Source: Ryuthela nishihirai (taxonomy: Eukaryota > Arthropoda > Arachnida > Araneae > Heptathelidae). Taken from it: a stretch of 64,000 bases of DNA. The position numbers were made by a program, and so were the translations under genes. Location: NCBI GenBank assembly GCA_038380435.1, contig JAWZYU010000017.1, positions 18,475,283 to 18,539,282 of the forward strand. Direction: 5' to 3'. This document shows, piece by piece, positions 11,850 to 24,400 of the stretch (position 1 is its first letter; every line of letters starts with the position of its first letter). The notes under the pieces are model-generated. The model was not told the DNA's origin, ran no database searches, and saw only the letters and a program-made list of their open reading frames with translations.

Positions 11850-12220
11850 AGGGGCTCAATTAATAGTGCCCCAGGTTCGTAATCTATAGTTCCCAGGTTG
11901 GAGTCTCACGTGGATCAGAGTTGAGATTTATATCCAGTAAACCCCCACATTGCTCTTGGTTGGAAAGAGAACACTGATGAGCTCTGATCAGATGCTATCT
12001 ATCGGATGGGATGTAAAAATGGGTCCATTATGTAGGAGCACCATACTGTGTGCACATTGAAGAACATGCTTGATGGCTTTGATGGGAGATTTCTATCTGT
12101 CTCTTAACAGCTGTACAGTGGATCCCTTCCCAACTTTCTCTGAGCCATTGGTTCTTTGTGACCTGCCCATTTAGTCCATTATATGCAAAAAGTGCTGCTC
12201 AGAGATAAAACAACCTAACT
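11850..12220 (+). repeat. SINE family B copy (tRNA-derived)
   Basis: Same 5'-to-3' order as the better copy at 15366-15752: a diverged tRNA-like head, GAGATTTATATCCAG, then AAGAACATGCTTGATGGC, ending in CAGAGATAAAACAACC. It is old and diverged. Confidence 0.8.
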
Positions 12221-12451
12221 CAAATATTTAAAAAAATTTTGACTAGTATCTAATTTTAAGGCTTCCTTTTGAGTCTAAGGCCAGACAAAATGAATCTTTT
12301 GGTCCCTTCTTTTGAAAGAATATGGGACTAATCTTTACTATCAGATGTGCAGGAACAAATGTTAGGTGGGAAAATTTTGTTCTCCCACTGTGTCTTGTTT
12401 CTGATCAGATCTTCATAGCATTAAGGAATTTGACCTGTACGTCTGATTCCT

Positions 12452-12665
12452 GAAAATAAAATAAAAATTAAATACCCCCTCAAGCATCTACTTGCCACAG
12501 AGGTCTGACAGGAGGCTGTCAGTTTATATGCCAGAGTAGAAGGTCTGAGAGGATGGCAGGACCTCAGCAGAAAAACGATACATACATCCATGCCTTACCT
12601 GGGGCTCGAACCCAGGTCCCTTAGACCAGTAGCCAAGTGTGCTAACCACTCGGCCATGGGAAGGC
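12452..12665 (-). repeat. SINE family A copy (tRNA-derived)
   Basis: Antisense copy. The tail ACCCCCTCAAGC comes first at the left; the tRNA-like head with B box (CTCGAACCCAGG on the + strand) and A box (CCACTCGGCCA) lies at the right. Confidence 0.85.
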
Positions 12666-12669
12666 TGCC

Positions 12670-13755
12670 ATCCCATTCCTGAGAACCACAGACAAAATAG
12701 GTTAATTTTAATAAAAAATCTTCAAATTTCCCAAAAAATCTTAATAAAAACTTATTTAATCAAAAATCAGTTGAAGTTTACATAGTGTTTTATCACTGTT
12801 GGTCTTTTGTTGTTAACTAATTTTGGCACTATACTTTGTCTTTTTTGCTGAAGAACTTCACAAAATTTTCCTTAAATTCCATGAGGATGAAAAACTCCAG
12901 ATTAATGGGTAAAATCCTTACTCTTGTAACACTTTTGTAACAAGTCCTGTTACTGTTCTGTGATATTTTGGGTTGCCTATCTGTTTATATATTTGCACTT
13001 ATTTACATAAATTTTTTTATGTATTCGCATTAAAGGTTTCTTGAGGAAACCTGGTCTGATGGGCCCATATTTGAAATATACCCATGCTGTTTAGCATAAG
13101 TGTCAAAATCAAGTGTTTAAGACCCTATGAACAGAAATGAACAGTGACTTAAATATATTAAAGAAAAAAAAAGGGGGGGCCGAATGACCTCTCTTTTATG
13201 CTCCTATTCATTTGTAGATGCACCACTGCAAAATCCACTTCATAGAGAAGACTACCACTAACCCCGACCCCTTAGTATGACAGTTAACTTTTGTATTATG
13301 TGAGAAATACCTTCTCTGTGAGTATAAACACAAAATTCTTATGTTTGTAAAAAACTGATTATTAGTGTTCAATCCAGGATGCTAGTATTTTTTCCTAAGT
13401 TCAGGTATAGTTTGATTTATAGTCAAATTTAATCAGTTTTTCTTCTTTTTTTTTGTGTGTGTTAATTTTATCACTTGTATGTTTCATTAATAATTTAAAA
13501 TCTTATGTGCAAATAATACTGCACTCTTAAATTTTTTCATCCAATACATTATTAAATTGGTATGAGTAGCATTTGTTTTATTCAGGGCTGTTTTAGGACA
13601 GTTATACACTTGAATTTGGAAAGTTATAGACTACAGTTGATGTTTTACTATGAATCCCCTAGAGTAAACTATATATAATATTGCATTATAGTTAAAACAC
13701 CATCTTTTGAATTAAAAATATAAATTACTATGCATTATTTATTTGATTTTTACAG
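12670..13755 (+). other. Intron 2, right part
   Basis: AT-rich; nothing recognised apart from a G run at 13171-13180. A pyrimidine-rich tract ending ACAG forms the acceptor before 13756. Confidence 0.5.
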
Positions 13756-13839
13756 GTTGCAATACCTTCTCTTGTGTATACAGTTCAGAATAATCTGATA
13801 TATGTTGGTGCTACACATTTAGATGCAGCAACATGTCAA
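13756..13839 (+). CDS. SLC35A2: SLC35A2-like exon 3
   Basis: 28 in-phase codons (residues 114-141): VAIPSLVYTVQNNLIYVGAT and then HLDAATCQ. The motif (A-I-P-S-x-x-Y-T-x-Q-N-N-L) is a hallmark of the SLC35A family and forms the third membrane segment. Acceptor tacag, donor gtatgt. Confidence 0.95.
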
Positions 13840-14395
13840 GTATGTATAATTAGCATGCTTTTGTTTAATTGTCTAAACTGATAATTGGAAAAATGGATAT
13901 TTGAGCTATTAATTTATTAAGTATTCCATTTGTATATATATTTAGTCCACAAATGAATTTCTAATTATATCACTATTTTGGGATATTTGTACACAAAGTT
14001 TAATGGGGGCTTAGTTTTCCGTCCCCAATATTTAATCAGAAAATAGATATTGTGAATAACTTTGTTAATTTTGCCATTGAACTTGGTTTAGTACTCCCTC
14101 TTTAATCCTTCCAAGGCTTAGCTTGAAATAATGGTTAACATCCAGAGGCCCAGCTATTTTTTTCACTATTCTCAACCAAAAAAAAAACCTTATAACATTT
14201 TTGCCTTAACTTATGAAAAGGATTTTGGCATGTTGCATATCAAATTAATCAGCATTTAATTTGGATTTTATAAACAAAATATTTAACAAAAATGACAAGT
14301 TTAATTTTAATTGATAAGCTTTTTCAGGGTGAATGAAGTAAGAAAAAAATCTGGCAATGCAGATAAAAATTTATTTAAGCTAAAAACTAAGGGTG

Positions 14396-14799
14396 AATTC
14401 TTTTATCTCTCAGTGGCACTTTTTGTCCAAAACGGGCTAAATGGCCAGATCACAAAGATCCTGAGGGCTCAGAGAAGGTTGGGGGAGGGGACCCACTGGA
14501 ACAGCTGTTGGGTGACAGATGGTAGCCTCCCATCAAGACCATCCAGCATGTTCTTTTATTTTCACAGTGTATGGCTCTCCTGCACATGGGGCCACATAAT
14601 AATTAATGTTAATCATTAATTAATTTTTAATGTTCCATCTGACAAACAGCAGCCTTTCTGAGCCCATTGGTGTCCCCTGCTGATACAAGGGCAGGTGGGG
14701 GTTGTTTGGAGATAAATCTCAATGCTGCCCCAGGTGAGACTCAAACCTGGGAATTGCAGGTTATGGAGCCTGGCATGCTACCAACTGGACCACCCCCTT
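14396..14799 (-). repeat. SINE family B copy
   Basis: Antisense copy. The 3' end (TATCTCTCAGTGGCAC) is at the left. The head with B-box remnant (GACTCAAACCTGGGA) and A-box remnant (CCAACTGGACCACCCCC) is at the right. It is interrupted by an AT-rich insert near 14597-14630. Confidence 0.85.
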
Positions 14800-15116
14800 C
14801 CAAGCTAAAATCTAACAGATAAAAGTAATAATGCACATGAATAGAAGGGCTATTTCTGAATAATAAAAAAATATTAACTTGAAATAAGAGAATTACTCTC
14901 ATTTCTGAATTTTTTCCTTGGTACCATATTTTGAGAAATGTCCAGGCTTTTTGCCACCTGCACTGAATCATATTAACAAGTCAATATTAGAGTTATAAAA
15001 AAAATTGAAAACTTAAACAATGTTAAGTAAAACATCTGCAGCAACAACTTATAAGACTTCCGTGTCATAAAAAAACTGTCAATGTATCATAACTCCAAAA
15101 TCAAATAAATATATTT

Positions 15117-15242
15117 AATTCTCTGTGACACTATTAAATGTTTTAAAGCACTTCAAACAAAATTTCTATGCTCCTAGTAACAAAAGTAATGATTGAGATT
15201 TTGTTGAAGTGCTTTAAAACATTTAACATTGTCATAGAGAAT
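15117..15242. repeat. Inverted repeat, possible small foldback MITE
   Basis: About 46-bp arms at 15117-15163 and 15197-15242 (AATTCTCTGTGACACTATTA against its reverse complement) flank a 33-bp loop. The phrase ATAACTCCAAAA occurs just outside on both sides, in direct orientation. Confidence 0.65.
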
Positions 15243-15365
15243 TAAAGATATAATTGGATTTTAATTACTGTACTGTGAAGCTCTACTGTAATTTTTGTTA
15301 TAACTCCAAAAGATCATAATGACATATAAATCTACAGAAATCAAACTAAATCATTAGAAATAAAT

Positions 15366-15752
15366 GGGGCAGGGGTGGCTCAGTTGGTAGCGTGCCAGGC
15401 TCGTAATCTGCAGTTCCCAGGTTTGAGTCCCAGCTGGGTCAGCATTGAGATTTATCTCCGCAAAACTCCCCGCCCTGTCCACGGTCGGTAGGGGACACCG
15501 ATGGGCTTGGAAAGGCCACTGTCCGTCAGATGGGACGTTAAGCTGTGGCCCCATGTGCGTGAGAGCCATACTCTGTGCATGTTAAAGAACACGCTGGATG
15601 GCCTTGACGGGAGGCTATAATTTGTCTCCCAACAGCTATTCCAGTGGGTCTCCTCCCCCAACTTTCTCTGAGTCTTCGGGGTCCATGTGACTTGGCCATT
15701 TAGCCCATTGTATGCAAAAAAAGTTCCACTCAGAGGTAAAACAACCCAACCC
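15366..15752 (+). repeat. SINE family B, near-complete sense copy
   Basis: The best sense copy. The head GGCAGGGGTGGCTCAGTTGG carries a pol III A box (TGGCTCAGTTGG) and GGTTTGAGTCCC a B box. A body of about 300 bp follows, ending CAGAGGTAAAACAACCCAAC. The first 70 bases can be drawn as a tRNA-like unit, but the anticodon arm is degraded, so it is not a tRNA gene. Confidence 0.9.
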
Positions 15753-15849
15753 ATTAGAAATAAAAATGAAAGTTTAATTATGAAAGTATTAGTAAAATAC
15801 TAACTGAAAGAATTAAAAAGTATCTGATGTTGGCAAAATTAAGATGACA

Positions 15850-16702
15850 CTTTCTCATCATCCTCAAGCAACCATGGGCTACGGAGGTCCAACCAGACCA
15901 TGCAATTTAGTTTTCCAAGCATATCTGTCCTGCACTACACATGCTGCATCGGCCATTGCACACCAATTCTAACAAGGCCCTGTTTGACATTGTCTGCCCA
16001 CTGCATCCTAGGTCTCCTCCTCTTTCTGAGGACTTTAGGCACAGTGTTCATAACCCTATTTGCTAATCTATAATTATCCATATGGGCAACATGGCCAAAT
16101 CAGTGGAGTCTCTCTGTGCACAATATACTGCTTAAAGGAGGTTGCTAACTCCTTTGCTTAACCTCATCATTACTTACAATGTTGAACCACCTAATACCCA
16201 AGATACTGTGTATCTAGAATCAAAAGCATCAAATTTCCTTTCAAAATAAAAGTATTCCTGTTTTTTTTTTACAAAGCATCAAGTTTCACTACCATAACTA
16301 ACCCTAGAGAGAACAAAACTATTATACAGTCTAATTTTAGTCTTTAGGTGTATACGCCTATTTCTCCACACACTCCACGAATTCTTAAAAGTCACGGCAG
16401 CAATCCCTATTCATCCATTAATCTCATGCCTCACATCATCAATATCTGTTATATAGTTCCCAAGATAATTAAATAGTGACACCTGCTCAAGAGTGGAATT
16501 ATTCAGATCAATTGAACCACAATCTGCCTGATCAATTTTCATCACTTTAGTTTTCTCTCTGTTTATAACCAAACCTACTCTGCTACCAGTCTTATCAACA
16601 GCTCAAATGAAAGAGTTCCATCTCAACAACATCATTTGCCAAAAGTGCTAAATCATCAGCATAATCTAAATCAGAAATTTTCAGATCTCCAGACCATTTA
16701 AA
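15850..16702 (-). pseudogene. RTE retrotransposon 3' fragment (copy 3)
   Basis: Antisense copy of the last 850 bp of the RTE family, matching 16835-17650 almost line for line: the 3' terminus CATCATCCTCAAGC at the left, the YADD-coding region near 16650 at the right. It lacks the upstream RT and endonuclease and has small indels. Confidence 0.85.
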
Positions 16703-16819
16703 ACACAAATATTGCATACATACTACAATATTATAAGCTCTAGAGTAATAAAGGTATTTGAATTTTAACAGTTTAGATTGTGATTAAATACCTATTTAAT
16801 ATACTGTATCACTGTGTAA

Positions 16820-18215
16820 TTCATCATCATCCTCAAGCAGCCATGGGCTACGGAGGTCCAACCAGACCACGCAGTTTAATTCTCCAAGCATATCTGTTCT
16901 GAGCTACATCTGCTGCATCCAACCACTGCACACCAATTCTAACAAGGTCCTTGTCTGCCCACTGCACCCTAGGTCTCCCCCTCCTTCTGAGGCCTCTAGG
17001 CACACTGTTCATAACCCTATTCACCAATCTATAATTTTCCATACGGGTAACATGGCCAAACCAGCAGAGTCTCTCTCTGCACAATATGCTGCTTAAAGGA
17101 GGTTGCAGACTCCTTTGCCTAACCTCATCATTAGTTACAAAGTTAAACCACCTAATACCCAAGATACTACGTAAGCATCTAGAATCAAAAGCATCTAGTT
17201 TCCTGTTATCTTGTTTACACAGCGTCCAAGTTTCACTACCATAACTAACCCTAGAAAGAACCAAACTATTATACAGTCTAATTTTAGTCTTTAGGTGTAT
17301 ACGCCTATTTCTCCACAATCTCCATAGATTCTTAAAAGTCCTGGCAGCAATCCCTATTCGTCTGTTAATCTCATGCTGCACATCACCAGTATCTGTTACA
17401 TAGCTCCCAAGGTAATTAAACTGTGACACCTGTTCAAGACTTCAACCATTCAGATGAACTGAATCCCAACCTGCCTGACCAATTTTCATCAATTTAGTTG
17501 TCTCTCTGTTTATAACCAAACCTACTCTACTACCATTCTCATCAACAGCTCGAATGAAAGAGTACATCTCATCAACATCATTTGTCAAAAGGGCAAAATC
17601 ATCAGCATAATCTAAATCAGAAATTTTAATATCTCCAGACCATTTAAGGCCAAAATCTTTCCCTTGAAGTGAATTTCGCATAAAATAATCAATAACCAAA
17701 GAGAAAAGGAGACAAAATGCACCCTTGTCGAACTCCAGAATCTACCAAACCAATTGCTACAAGCCTTACCAACTCTCACACACGACTCAGTGTTATTATA
17801 GAGAGCTTTCATTATGTTAACTAACTTGTCTGGTATACCATATGATCTCACAGTCAACCACAAATTATGACGATCAACAAAGTCAAAAGCCTTTTTGAAA
17901 TCAACAAAGCTAGCAACCAAATGTTTTGGAAACTCTAAACATTTCTCAAGAATCTGCCTAAGTGAAAATATCTGATCCACACATCCCTTACCACTTCTGA
18001 ATCCACATTGCTCATCACACAATTGCCTGTCAACCAGATTCTTAATTCTATTAAGCACAATCATGGAAAGAACTTTACCTGGAACAGAGAGTAGGCTAAT
18101 ACCCCTATAGTTATCACAAGAACTGCGATCAGCTTTTTTGAAAATAGGGATAACAATAGCTCTGGTAAAATCCTTAGGAACCATGCCTTTATCATAAAAG
18201 TTACATTCTTTTAAT
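16820..18215 (-). mobile_element. RTE retrotransposon, 5'-truncated copy 2 (RT to 3' end)
   Basis: Covers the RT and C-terminal region of the family whose endonuclease half is at 1-2340. It lacks everything upstream of the RT, as expected from incomplete reverse transcription. The 3' end carries TCATCATCATCC-type microsatellite sequence, typical of RTE tails. It sits directly beside copy 3 in the same orientation. Confidence 0.88.
16848..18215 (-). pseudogene. RTE reverse transcriptase, C-terminal part, broken
   Basis: RT motifs in order on the - strand: CDNYRGISLLSVPGKVLS (about 18115-18062), QCGFRSGKGCVDQIFS (about 18005-17960), SFVDFKKAFDFVDR with the first catalytic Asp (about 17910-17870), and DLDYADDFALL with the YADD box (about 17617-17585). 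The thumb and end follow in 17429-16848 (FNYLGSYVTDTG, SRVSYGSETWTL, RRRGRPRVQW). A frameshift just before the conserved RQGC region and a stop near 17439 break the frame. Confidence 0.88.
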
Positions 18216-21200
18216 TTATTTCCTTTTTCTCCTCTCATAAATGTGATGTGTGGAGTAATGTTTTTCTTCACTGGACTTAGGGCATATATATCCTATATTG
18301 AAATGTTTTTTCTTTTATTCAGCAGTTGCATTCAATAGTTAATTTAGTAGTGGATTCCATGCACTGAATGGCTGGCAACTGCATTTTTTCTAGAAGTTAG
18401 AACAGAATATATATATAAATACACTCTATAGATACACTGCAATAATGTGGGAATATGGTCCCCAAAAGTTTCAAAAGAAGTGTACCCACAAAGTTCTACC
18501 CAGGGGTTTGACCAGTGACAGCTTGCCTTAAACAGCACATGCACTCCCTGGAATAATTTAAAATAATAATAATAATAATCCTAGTCTCCCTCTCTCATTG
18601 TGAAAAGGTTTCGCAATATTCTTCCTTATTGCAAAATGTATTATGTTATTGCTTATTGATTTGTTTATGTAATACAAGAGAAGAAGCATATTTCCTCCAT
18701 GCCAAAAAGTTGATATGAATAGAAACCCCAACTTTGTAGTGTTAAAGATACATAATCGAACTGCATATTTACATTTCTTACATTTTGTTATATGAGAAGT
18801 ATTACATAACATATTAAGATGTGAACACAATTATGCTGTGCACCAGTTAAAATTGTATGTGCCAAAAAAATATTGTTTCTGGATGCATCTCATGAGGGTG
18901 TCAACAACCTGTTCTGAAAGTGATTCAATATGGAAGAAAAAATTAGTATTAATTGACAGCCTATGGAGACTGTGAGAAATATAAAAGTTTCTAAAGTACA
19001 ATATCAGTCGTACAGTATCAGTTGACTAATTTAATGAAACCCTTTAAATGAATGTTGGATATTTTGAATGTATAATCAACTGGAAACAGCATGTCTGAAA
19101 TTTTAATTTCTTCAAGTGACAGAGAAACTACTCTGTAATGAGATGCCATGTATCATTAAAATAGCAATGAACAAAAAAGAGAATTACTATCAGTTTAGTT
19201 ACTTACAAATCTTTAAAATTTACACAAGACTCAAATTTACTACATTATGAAACAAAATCAGTAAGAAAGCATCGTATGATATTGACAAACAACTGGTCAG
19301 TAATATGTCAAAAGAAATCAATATGAACGCATCACAGGAAAGTATTAAATACGTGTCCTATACTGAAATGCTAATAAGTTATTTTAATGCTCTGTGTGTA
19401 AGTAAAGTTTTGCATAATGGTTTCAGTTTTAACTTGTGATTGAAAGGCCTTCAGTTCTGATGATGACTAAGTGTTATTGTTTTTTCATAAAGTTTGATTT
19501 TTCTTGCTTTCTTTTTTACCTGTAATATGTAAATACTATCCATAGGCCACCAAAAGTTAAGTGTGGAACGAATTTCTCCTCTGGCAGAATTATCCATTAC
19601 AGCTTCTTCTTTCACATTATGTACCAAGGAAACCATGGTGATGCCATATCCCCCAACACTGCCATAACCTTCACAGGTGCAAAGCTATTTGAGCATTTAA
19701 ACCTTGTCCCATCACAAGACTCAAATGTTTAACTTAATACAGGGGAAACCCACATAACAAATTTGAAACTCGTGGCTCAAGTATCTGTAGAACCACAGAA
19801 GGTTGAAATCTGTCAAAACAGAAATAAAACTTTAAATAGTTTGTAGTAATGAAGCTACCAGCATCAATGAGAGCAAGAGCTGATGCTCAGTGTAAAAGAC
19901 TAGGTAATTGTACAGGTGTTATTACTAATTACTTAAAATTTTAATTACTTGTAAAGGTGTTGTTGCTAATAGTTAAAATGCTAATCAATTGTAAAGATGC
20001 ATTACATTTAGTGTAAATATCAACAGTAATAAAACAATAAAAAATTAATAAATTTTATAGTGAACTTATATATATATATCATGAAAATGCAATTTTAAAA
20101 CTAAGCATAATAAATAAGCATACATCTTATTAGAATGTTGCATTTGCATGGAAATTATTTTTTACTAAATAAATTATTAAAAACACTGTCAAGCAATTCA
20201 AAACAGAATATTTACACATCATAATAAATAATAGTGGACAGGCAAATGCAGAGAAAACTTGCAGAGAATGTGTTTCTTCTACAGTAGGCTGAATTATTTC
20301 ATTTCTTCTGTCTTCTTAGGTCTGGCTTGTGCAAACATACCAACAGAACTCAAGCTGCCACTAGGATGACATGCTTAAGTTTCTTATTTTTAGGAATATT
20401 CCTTAGAAATATGTTATTGAAGTCCTCGGGGAAAAGGGAACTATATAACCCTATAATCTTTGGGTATACTGTTGTAATATATCAGTATATATTAAATATG
20501 AGTAGAATAATCATTTAAACTTGGGCATTATACTCAAGACTCTTTTACCACAGCAGTAAAACACTTTTTGTTGGTTCACACTTGCATGACTGGGCCAAAT
20601 CTGGCCTGCAAGTAAATTTTCTTGAGCTGTAGAACACTTGGTTTTTAGTGTTAAATGACCCAGCTTCTGAATCTTAAAATTTAGTTTGGAATTAAAAATG
20701 AATATTTAGGTAAGACTCTTCTGATAATCTTGCTTTGAATTCTGAAATATTCACAGGACAAACACTATTCTGTTATAAGGAAAGTAGAAGTCTTGATATT
20801 TCAAGATTGATATTCAGATATGATATCTCATGGCAGTGAGTTATCACTTATAAAATGCACAAGCCCAACTGCCTAATTTCATCTCTCTTTGTCCTTGTGT
20901 TAAACTTCTGTGAAGGTGGTTTATATTCTTATTCAAATGAGTGTAGCATTTAGTTATATTTCATTAAAGTTTTCTCAGACAAGAAAAATTTCATTTATCT
21001 TGAATTATATTTGTATAAATTCAATCAAAGGTACAAAGTTAATGTTCTGATAAGTAATGAAATTTTAAGCCAAAAGGAGTTATATATATCAAAATAAATG
21101 AATAAAGGAAGGTACATGGAAAAATGGAGATGATTTTGAACACAAAATGTATAGTCAATGGGGATGTGGCCTCCTCTCACTAATGCATGCCTGATAACAT

Positions 21201-21639
21201 GATTGATGCCCTGAATAAAACAATCCAGAGAATGGGAGAGCAAGAAAAGTCTATTGGATAATAAGAACAACCCTTAGGTTTTGGAGGGCAGCAACATGTC
21301 TTCCCTGAAAAACAACATAGATATTCTATTGTGTTGGCATTCAGAGATAAAGCAGGCCCTTCAGAGTTGTGGCTTGTGACTAAAAATTTGGTGGAGTATA
21401 CTGAGTAGAGCAGGCAATTCCTAAATGTAGAAAAAAGATTTTAGAGAGATGCCTGATATTAAATTGTATCAGACAGGAATGATATTCCATAATTCATGTG
21501 TTCTTAATTTTTCATCTATTCTCAAAACGCATTATTTAGCAAAAAATTTCAGGGGAGAAAAGCAAACTTGGAACTACATTCCTGCCTTTTCCAGTTCAAT
21601 TCAGTATTTTGCCCTTCCTTTATAACAATTGCCTATATA
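18216..21639 (+). other. Intron 3, middle: no recognised feature
   Basis: 3.4 kb of AT-rich sequence with a short (AAT)n run near 18560-18578 and TA-rich runs (18408-18418, 20070-20079). Open frames here are short and match no family I know. Confidence 0.5.
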
Positions 21640-22988
21640 CACTGCACGACATTGAAATTGCAGAAGGAGTGAGGAGAAAGGGGTGAAATGTGGCACACAC
21701 ATAGCAATACATATTGGCATACAATGATTTAATTTGCAGCCACTTACAGCGGTTAGAAGATGAGATAATGCAGCACAATGTGACTGCCTCAGTAGGTGGT
21801 TGCACCGCAGTGAATGGCAATACAGGCAGCAATACAGCATGGCATAGAGTCATACAGTCGACGGATATGGTCCTGAGGAATTGCACACCAAGCAGCGTTG
21901 ACTTGCTCCCATAATTCATCGAGATTCCGTGCTGGCTGGTGAGAGGATTGCACACGTTGTCCAATGTGATCCCACAGATTTTCTATTGGTGATAAATCTG
22001 GAGAGAGATGCTGCAAACATTGTCTGGAGAGCCTAGCAGTGTGTATACAGTCATTGGCATGCTGTAAAATGGGTTGCTGCATGCCTCCCAGGAATGGTAA
22101 AATGGGCTGCAGAACCACGCTAACGTATCGTGCAGCTGTCAGTGTTCCCATGATGCGGACAAGAGGTGACCTGCTGTCATATCCCATACCATTATACCTG
22201 GCTGACTGGGTCACGAACAAAAGCTGGATCTGCCCTCTTGCCAGGTTGTTGCCATACATGGACCCGTCGATCGTCAGCACCCAAACAAAAACAGGATTCA
22301 TCACTAAACACAACAATGTTCCATTTGTGACCCCAGTTCGCATGACTTTGGAACCAAGCCAGATGAGCATTGCAATGGTTTGCAGTCAATGGCAGTTGAC
22401 ATAACGGTTGCTGAGAGGGCAGGTGTTCCTCATGTAACCTTTGGTTTACCGTTCAGGTCGTTATAGGGACGTCCATGGCTGTTGATACAGCCCATCGAAT
22501 ATCGCCTGCAGTGCTCTGTGGTGATGAACAAGCGTGTCGAACAATGCGCCTATCAAGCCATGCTGACGTCTGTTGGACGGCACCACTCCCTCTGTGATGC
22601 ATGCTAGAACCTTGATTTTGCCACTGTTGCCAACAGCGTCCAACAGTTCATGCATCCTGATGAACATGAGCACCAACATGACATGCAGTCCATCCAGCTT
22701 CACATAGGCCTATAATTCTTCCTCTTTCAAAAGCATCCAAATGGCGATTAACCTGCCGACGGCGTGTACCAGGCATTTTAAGCCTTCACTGAATAATTTC
22801 GAAGCAGGACCACCTAATCTCAACCATTCGCACGACTTCCACCTGCATAAACACAATACCATCCCTGTTCCTTCTTGAACCTTTTATCTCTTGGATTGTC
22901 ATCATTTGCATATCAACTGTGCACACCCACTCTTATATTTGCATGTTTGTACATGTCCTGGGTGGGGCACTTTCAATGTTGAGCAGTG
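21640..22988 (-). mobile_element. Tc1-like transposon relic
   Basis: Imperfect terminal inverted repeats (CACTGCACGACATTGAAATT left; CACTGCTCAACATTGAAAGT as read inward from the right) are flanked by TA. Transposase on the - strand in at least two frames: helix-turn-helix remnants (22703-22461), WNIVVFSDESCFCLGADD with the first Asp (about 22320-22265), and LSPDLSPIENLWDHIGQR with the final Glu (about 21990-21940). Frameshifts make it non-functional. Confidence 0.87.
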
Positions 22989-23168
22989 TATATATATATA
23001 TGCATTTTACCTCTCCATTCTAGTGATATTTTAAAAAGCTATTTGTGCAAAATATATGTGTAATATAGAAGTTGTTTATTTTTTTACTCCTTTCTGATTA
23101 TAAATGCTTTTTGTTACAAATTTTAAATGTTTAAACATGCTTGTAATCATTTTGAATTTTTCTTCTAG

Positions 23169-23804
23169 GTGACCTATCAATTAAAAATCCTTACTACAGC
23201 CCTCTTCTCAGTAGTAATGTTGAATAAACGTTTGTCTGTATTACAGTGGGTGGCACTGTTACTGTTATTTGTGGGTGTAGCATTGGTGCAAGTAGCACAG
23301 TTTAATTCACCAGCTGTCACTACTGGTGGCAGAGAGCAAAAACCCTTAATAGGGTTCACTGCCATTGTTATAGCATGCGTTTTGTCAGGATTTGCTGGTG
23401 TTTACTTTGAAAAGATTCTCAAGGGCAGCGATATATCTGTTTGGATGAGAAATGTGCAACTCAGTGTTTGTGCTGTTCCAATTGGATTTTTAACAACTTT
23501 TGTTGTAGATAAAGCTGAAGTGTCTGAGAAAGGATTTTACTATGGATACAATTCCTTAGTGTGGTTAGTCATTCTCTTACAGGCCATAGGTGGACTAGTC
23601 GTTGCAGTTGTTGTGAAGTATGCAGATAATATATTGAAAGGCTTTGCAACTTCGCTGGCTATTGTTTTATCATGTGTTGTGTCAATTTATGCTTTCAACT
23701 TTCACCTTACTGCAAAATTTGCAATTGGTGCAAGCCTTGTTATTTGTTCTATATTTTTATATAGCCAGCCACAAAAGTCGCCATCTGTTAGTTATAAGAA
23801 GTAA
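23169..23804 (+). CDS. SLC35A2: SLC35A2-like exon 4 (stop codon)
   Basis: Residues 142-352, opening in phase with GTG ACC after acceptor ttctag. Holds membrane segments 4-10 and the strongest family blocks: [49 protein letters not shown] and [13 protein letters not shown]. The C-terminus SYKK ends in two lysines, compatible with ER/Golgi retrieval, though this is only a suggestion. Stop TAA at 23802-23804. Confidence 0.97.
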   Translation: MTYQLKILTTALFSVVMLNKRLSVLQWVALLLLFVGVALVQVAQFNSPAVTTGGREQKPLIGFTAIVIACVLSGFAGVYFEKILKGSDISVWMRNVQLSVCAVPIGFLTTFVVDKAEVSEKGFYYGYNSLVWLVILLQAIGGLVVAVVVKYADNILKGFATSLAIVLSCVVSIYAFNFHLTAKFAIGASLVICSIFLYSQPQKSPSVSYKK

Positions 23805-24165
23805 CCTTTTTTATTTTTAAACGAGGTGAAAATTTTGTTGCTGTTTAGCACAGTATATGTTCTAAGTAATACAGGGTTATGAAATGTAAAGTTTCAAAAT
23901 TTACTTAAATTGTATAAAACTTTGCACATTTTTCAACTTTAATTTTGTAAATTTTCTTTCAAATTAATCTGCATATTTTGTATAAAACTAAAAAAAATGT
24001 TAATAGATCAATTACAGTATTTAAGCTGCAGAGTTTACAGAATTGTATGCCATCTACTTAGTAAATTTAGCTTGCATTCGTTCAAAAAATTGTTAGGTGT
24101 ATATTTTTCATTCTTGTATACATATATTATTTTGGAAATAAAATCCAACAAGCAAATACAATGTT
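23805..24165 (+). other. SLC35A2: 3' UTR of the SLC35A2-like gene with polyA signal
   Basis: AT-rich sequence after the stop. AATAAA lies at 24137-24142, with a T-rich stretch after it. The cleavage site is inferred, not seen. Confidence 0.6.
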
Positions 24166-24311
24166 ATCCATGTTTATTTGTACAATTCATGGGGGAGAAA
24201 ACCTTAATACAGCTGTAATAAGTGGACCACTAGAACTCATACCAAAACTATCAATGTGCACGCAGGGTGATTTGCATGAAGGGACAGTTGAATAAAAATG
24301 TGTTTTTGAGT

Positions 24312-24400
24312 AAAATACTCCACAAGCAGTTGCTTGCCACAGAGTTTTGACAGGAACCTTCAATGGGGTATCCTATAGAGATGGTCTATGAGGAAGACGA
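24312..24400 (-). repeat. Probable diverged SINE family A scrap
   Basis: CAAGCAGTTGCTTGCCACAG followed by TTTTGACAGGAACCT resembles the antisense tail of SINE A, then degenerates. The 24400-24790 stretch has no recognised feature. Confidence 0.45.

Larger units (their letters stand above)
3229..23804 (+). other. SLC35A2: Gene span: UDP-galactose transporter, SLC35A2-like (complete, 4 coding exons)
   Basis: A Golgi multi-pass antiporter that imports UDP-sugar (UDP-galactose, possibly UDP-GlcNAc) in exchange for UMP for glycan synthesis. Exons are 3229-3319, 5632-5879, 13756-13839 and 23169-23804, with GT-AG sites and phases 1, 0 and 0; together they give 352 residues. About ten hydrophobic segments are visible. 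Family signatures include [28 protein letters not shown] and [15 protein letters not shown]. Residues around the last block ([10 protein letters not shown], then a short FNFH loop) fit SLC35A2 better than the closely related UDP-GlcNAc carrier SLC35A3, but substrate cannot be settled from sequence alone. The gene converges on DNAJC2. No truncation or frameshift is seen. Confidence 0.93.

Noticed and set aside
13171..13180. G and C homopolymers (also 28029-28046, 34611-34620, 59850-59861) as G-quadruplex signals
   Set aside because: Single uninterrupted runs without the four-tract pattern; more likely slippage tracts or SINE/repeat ends.
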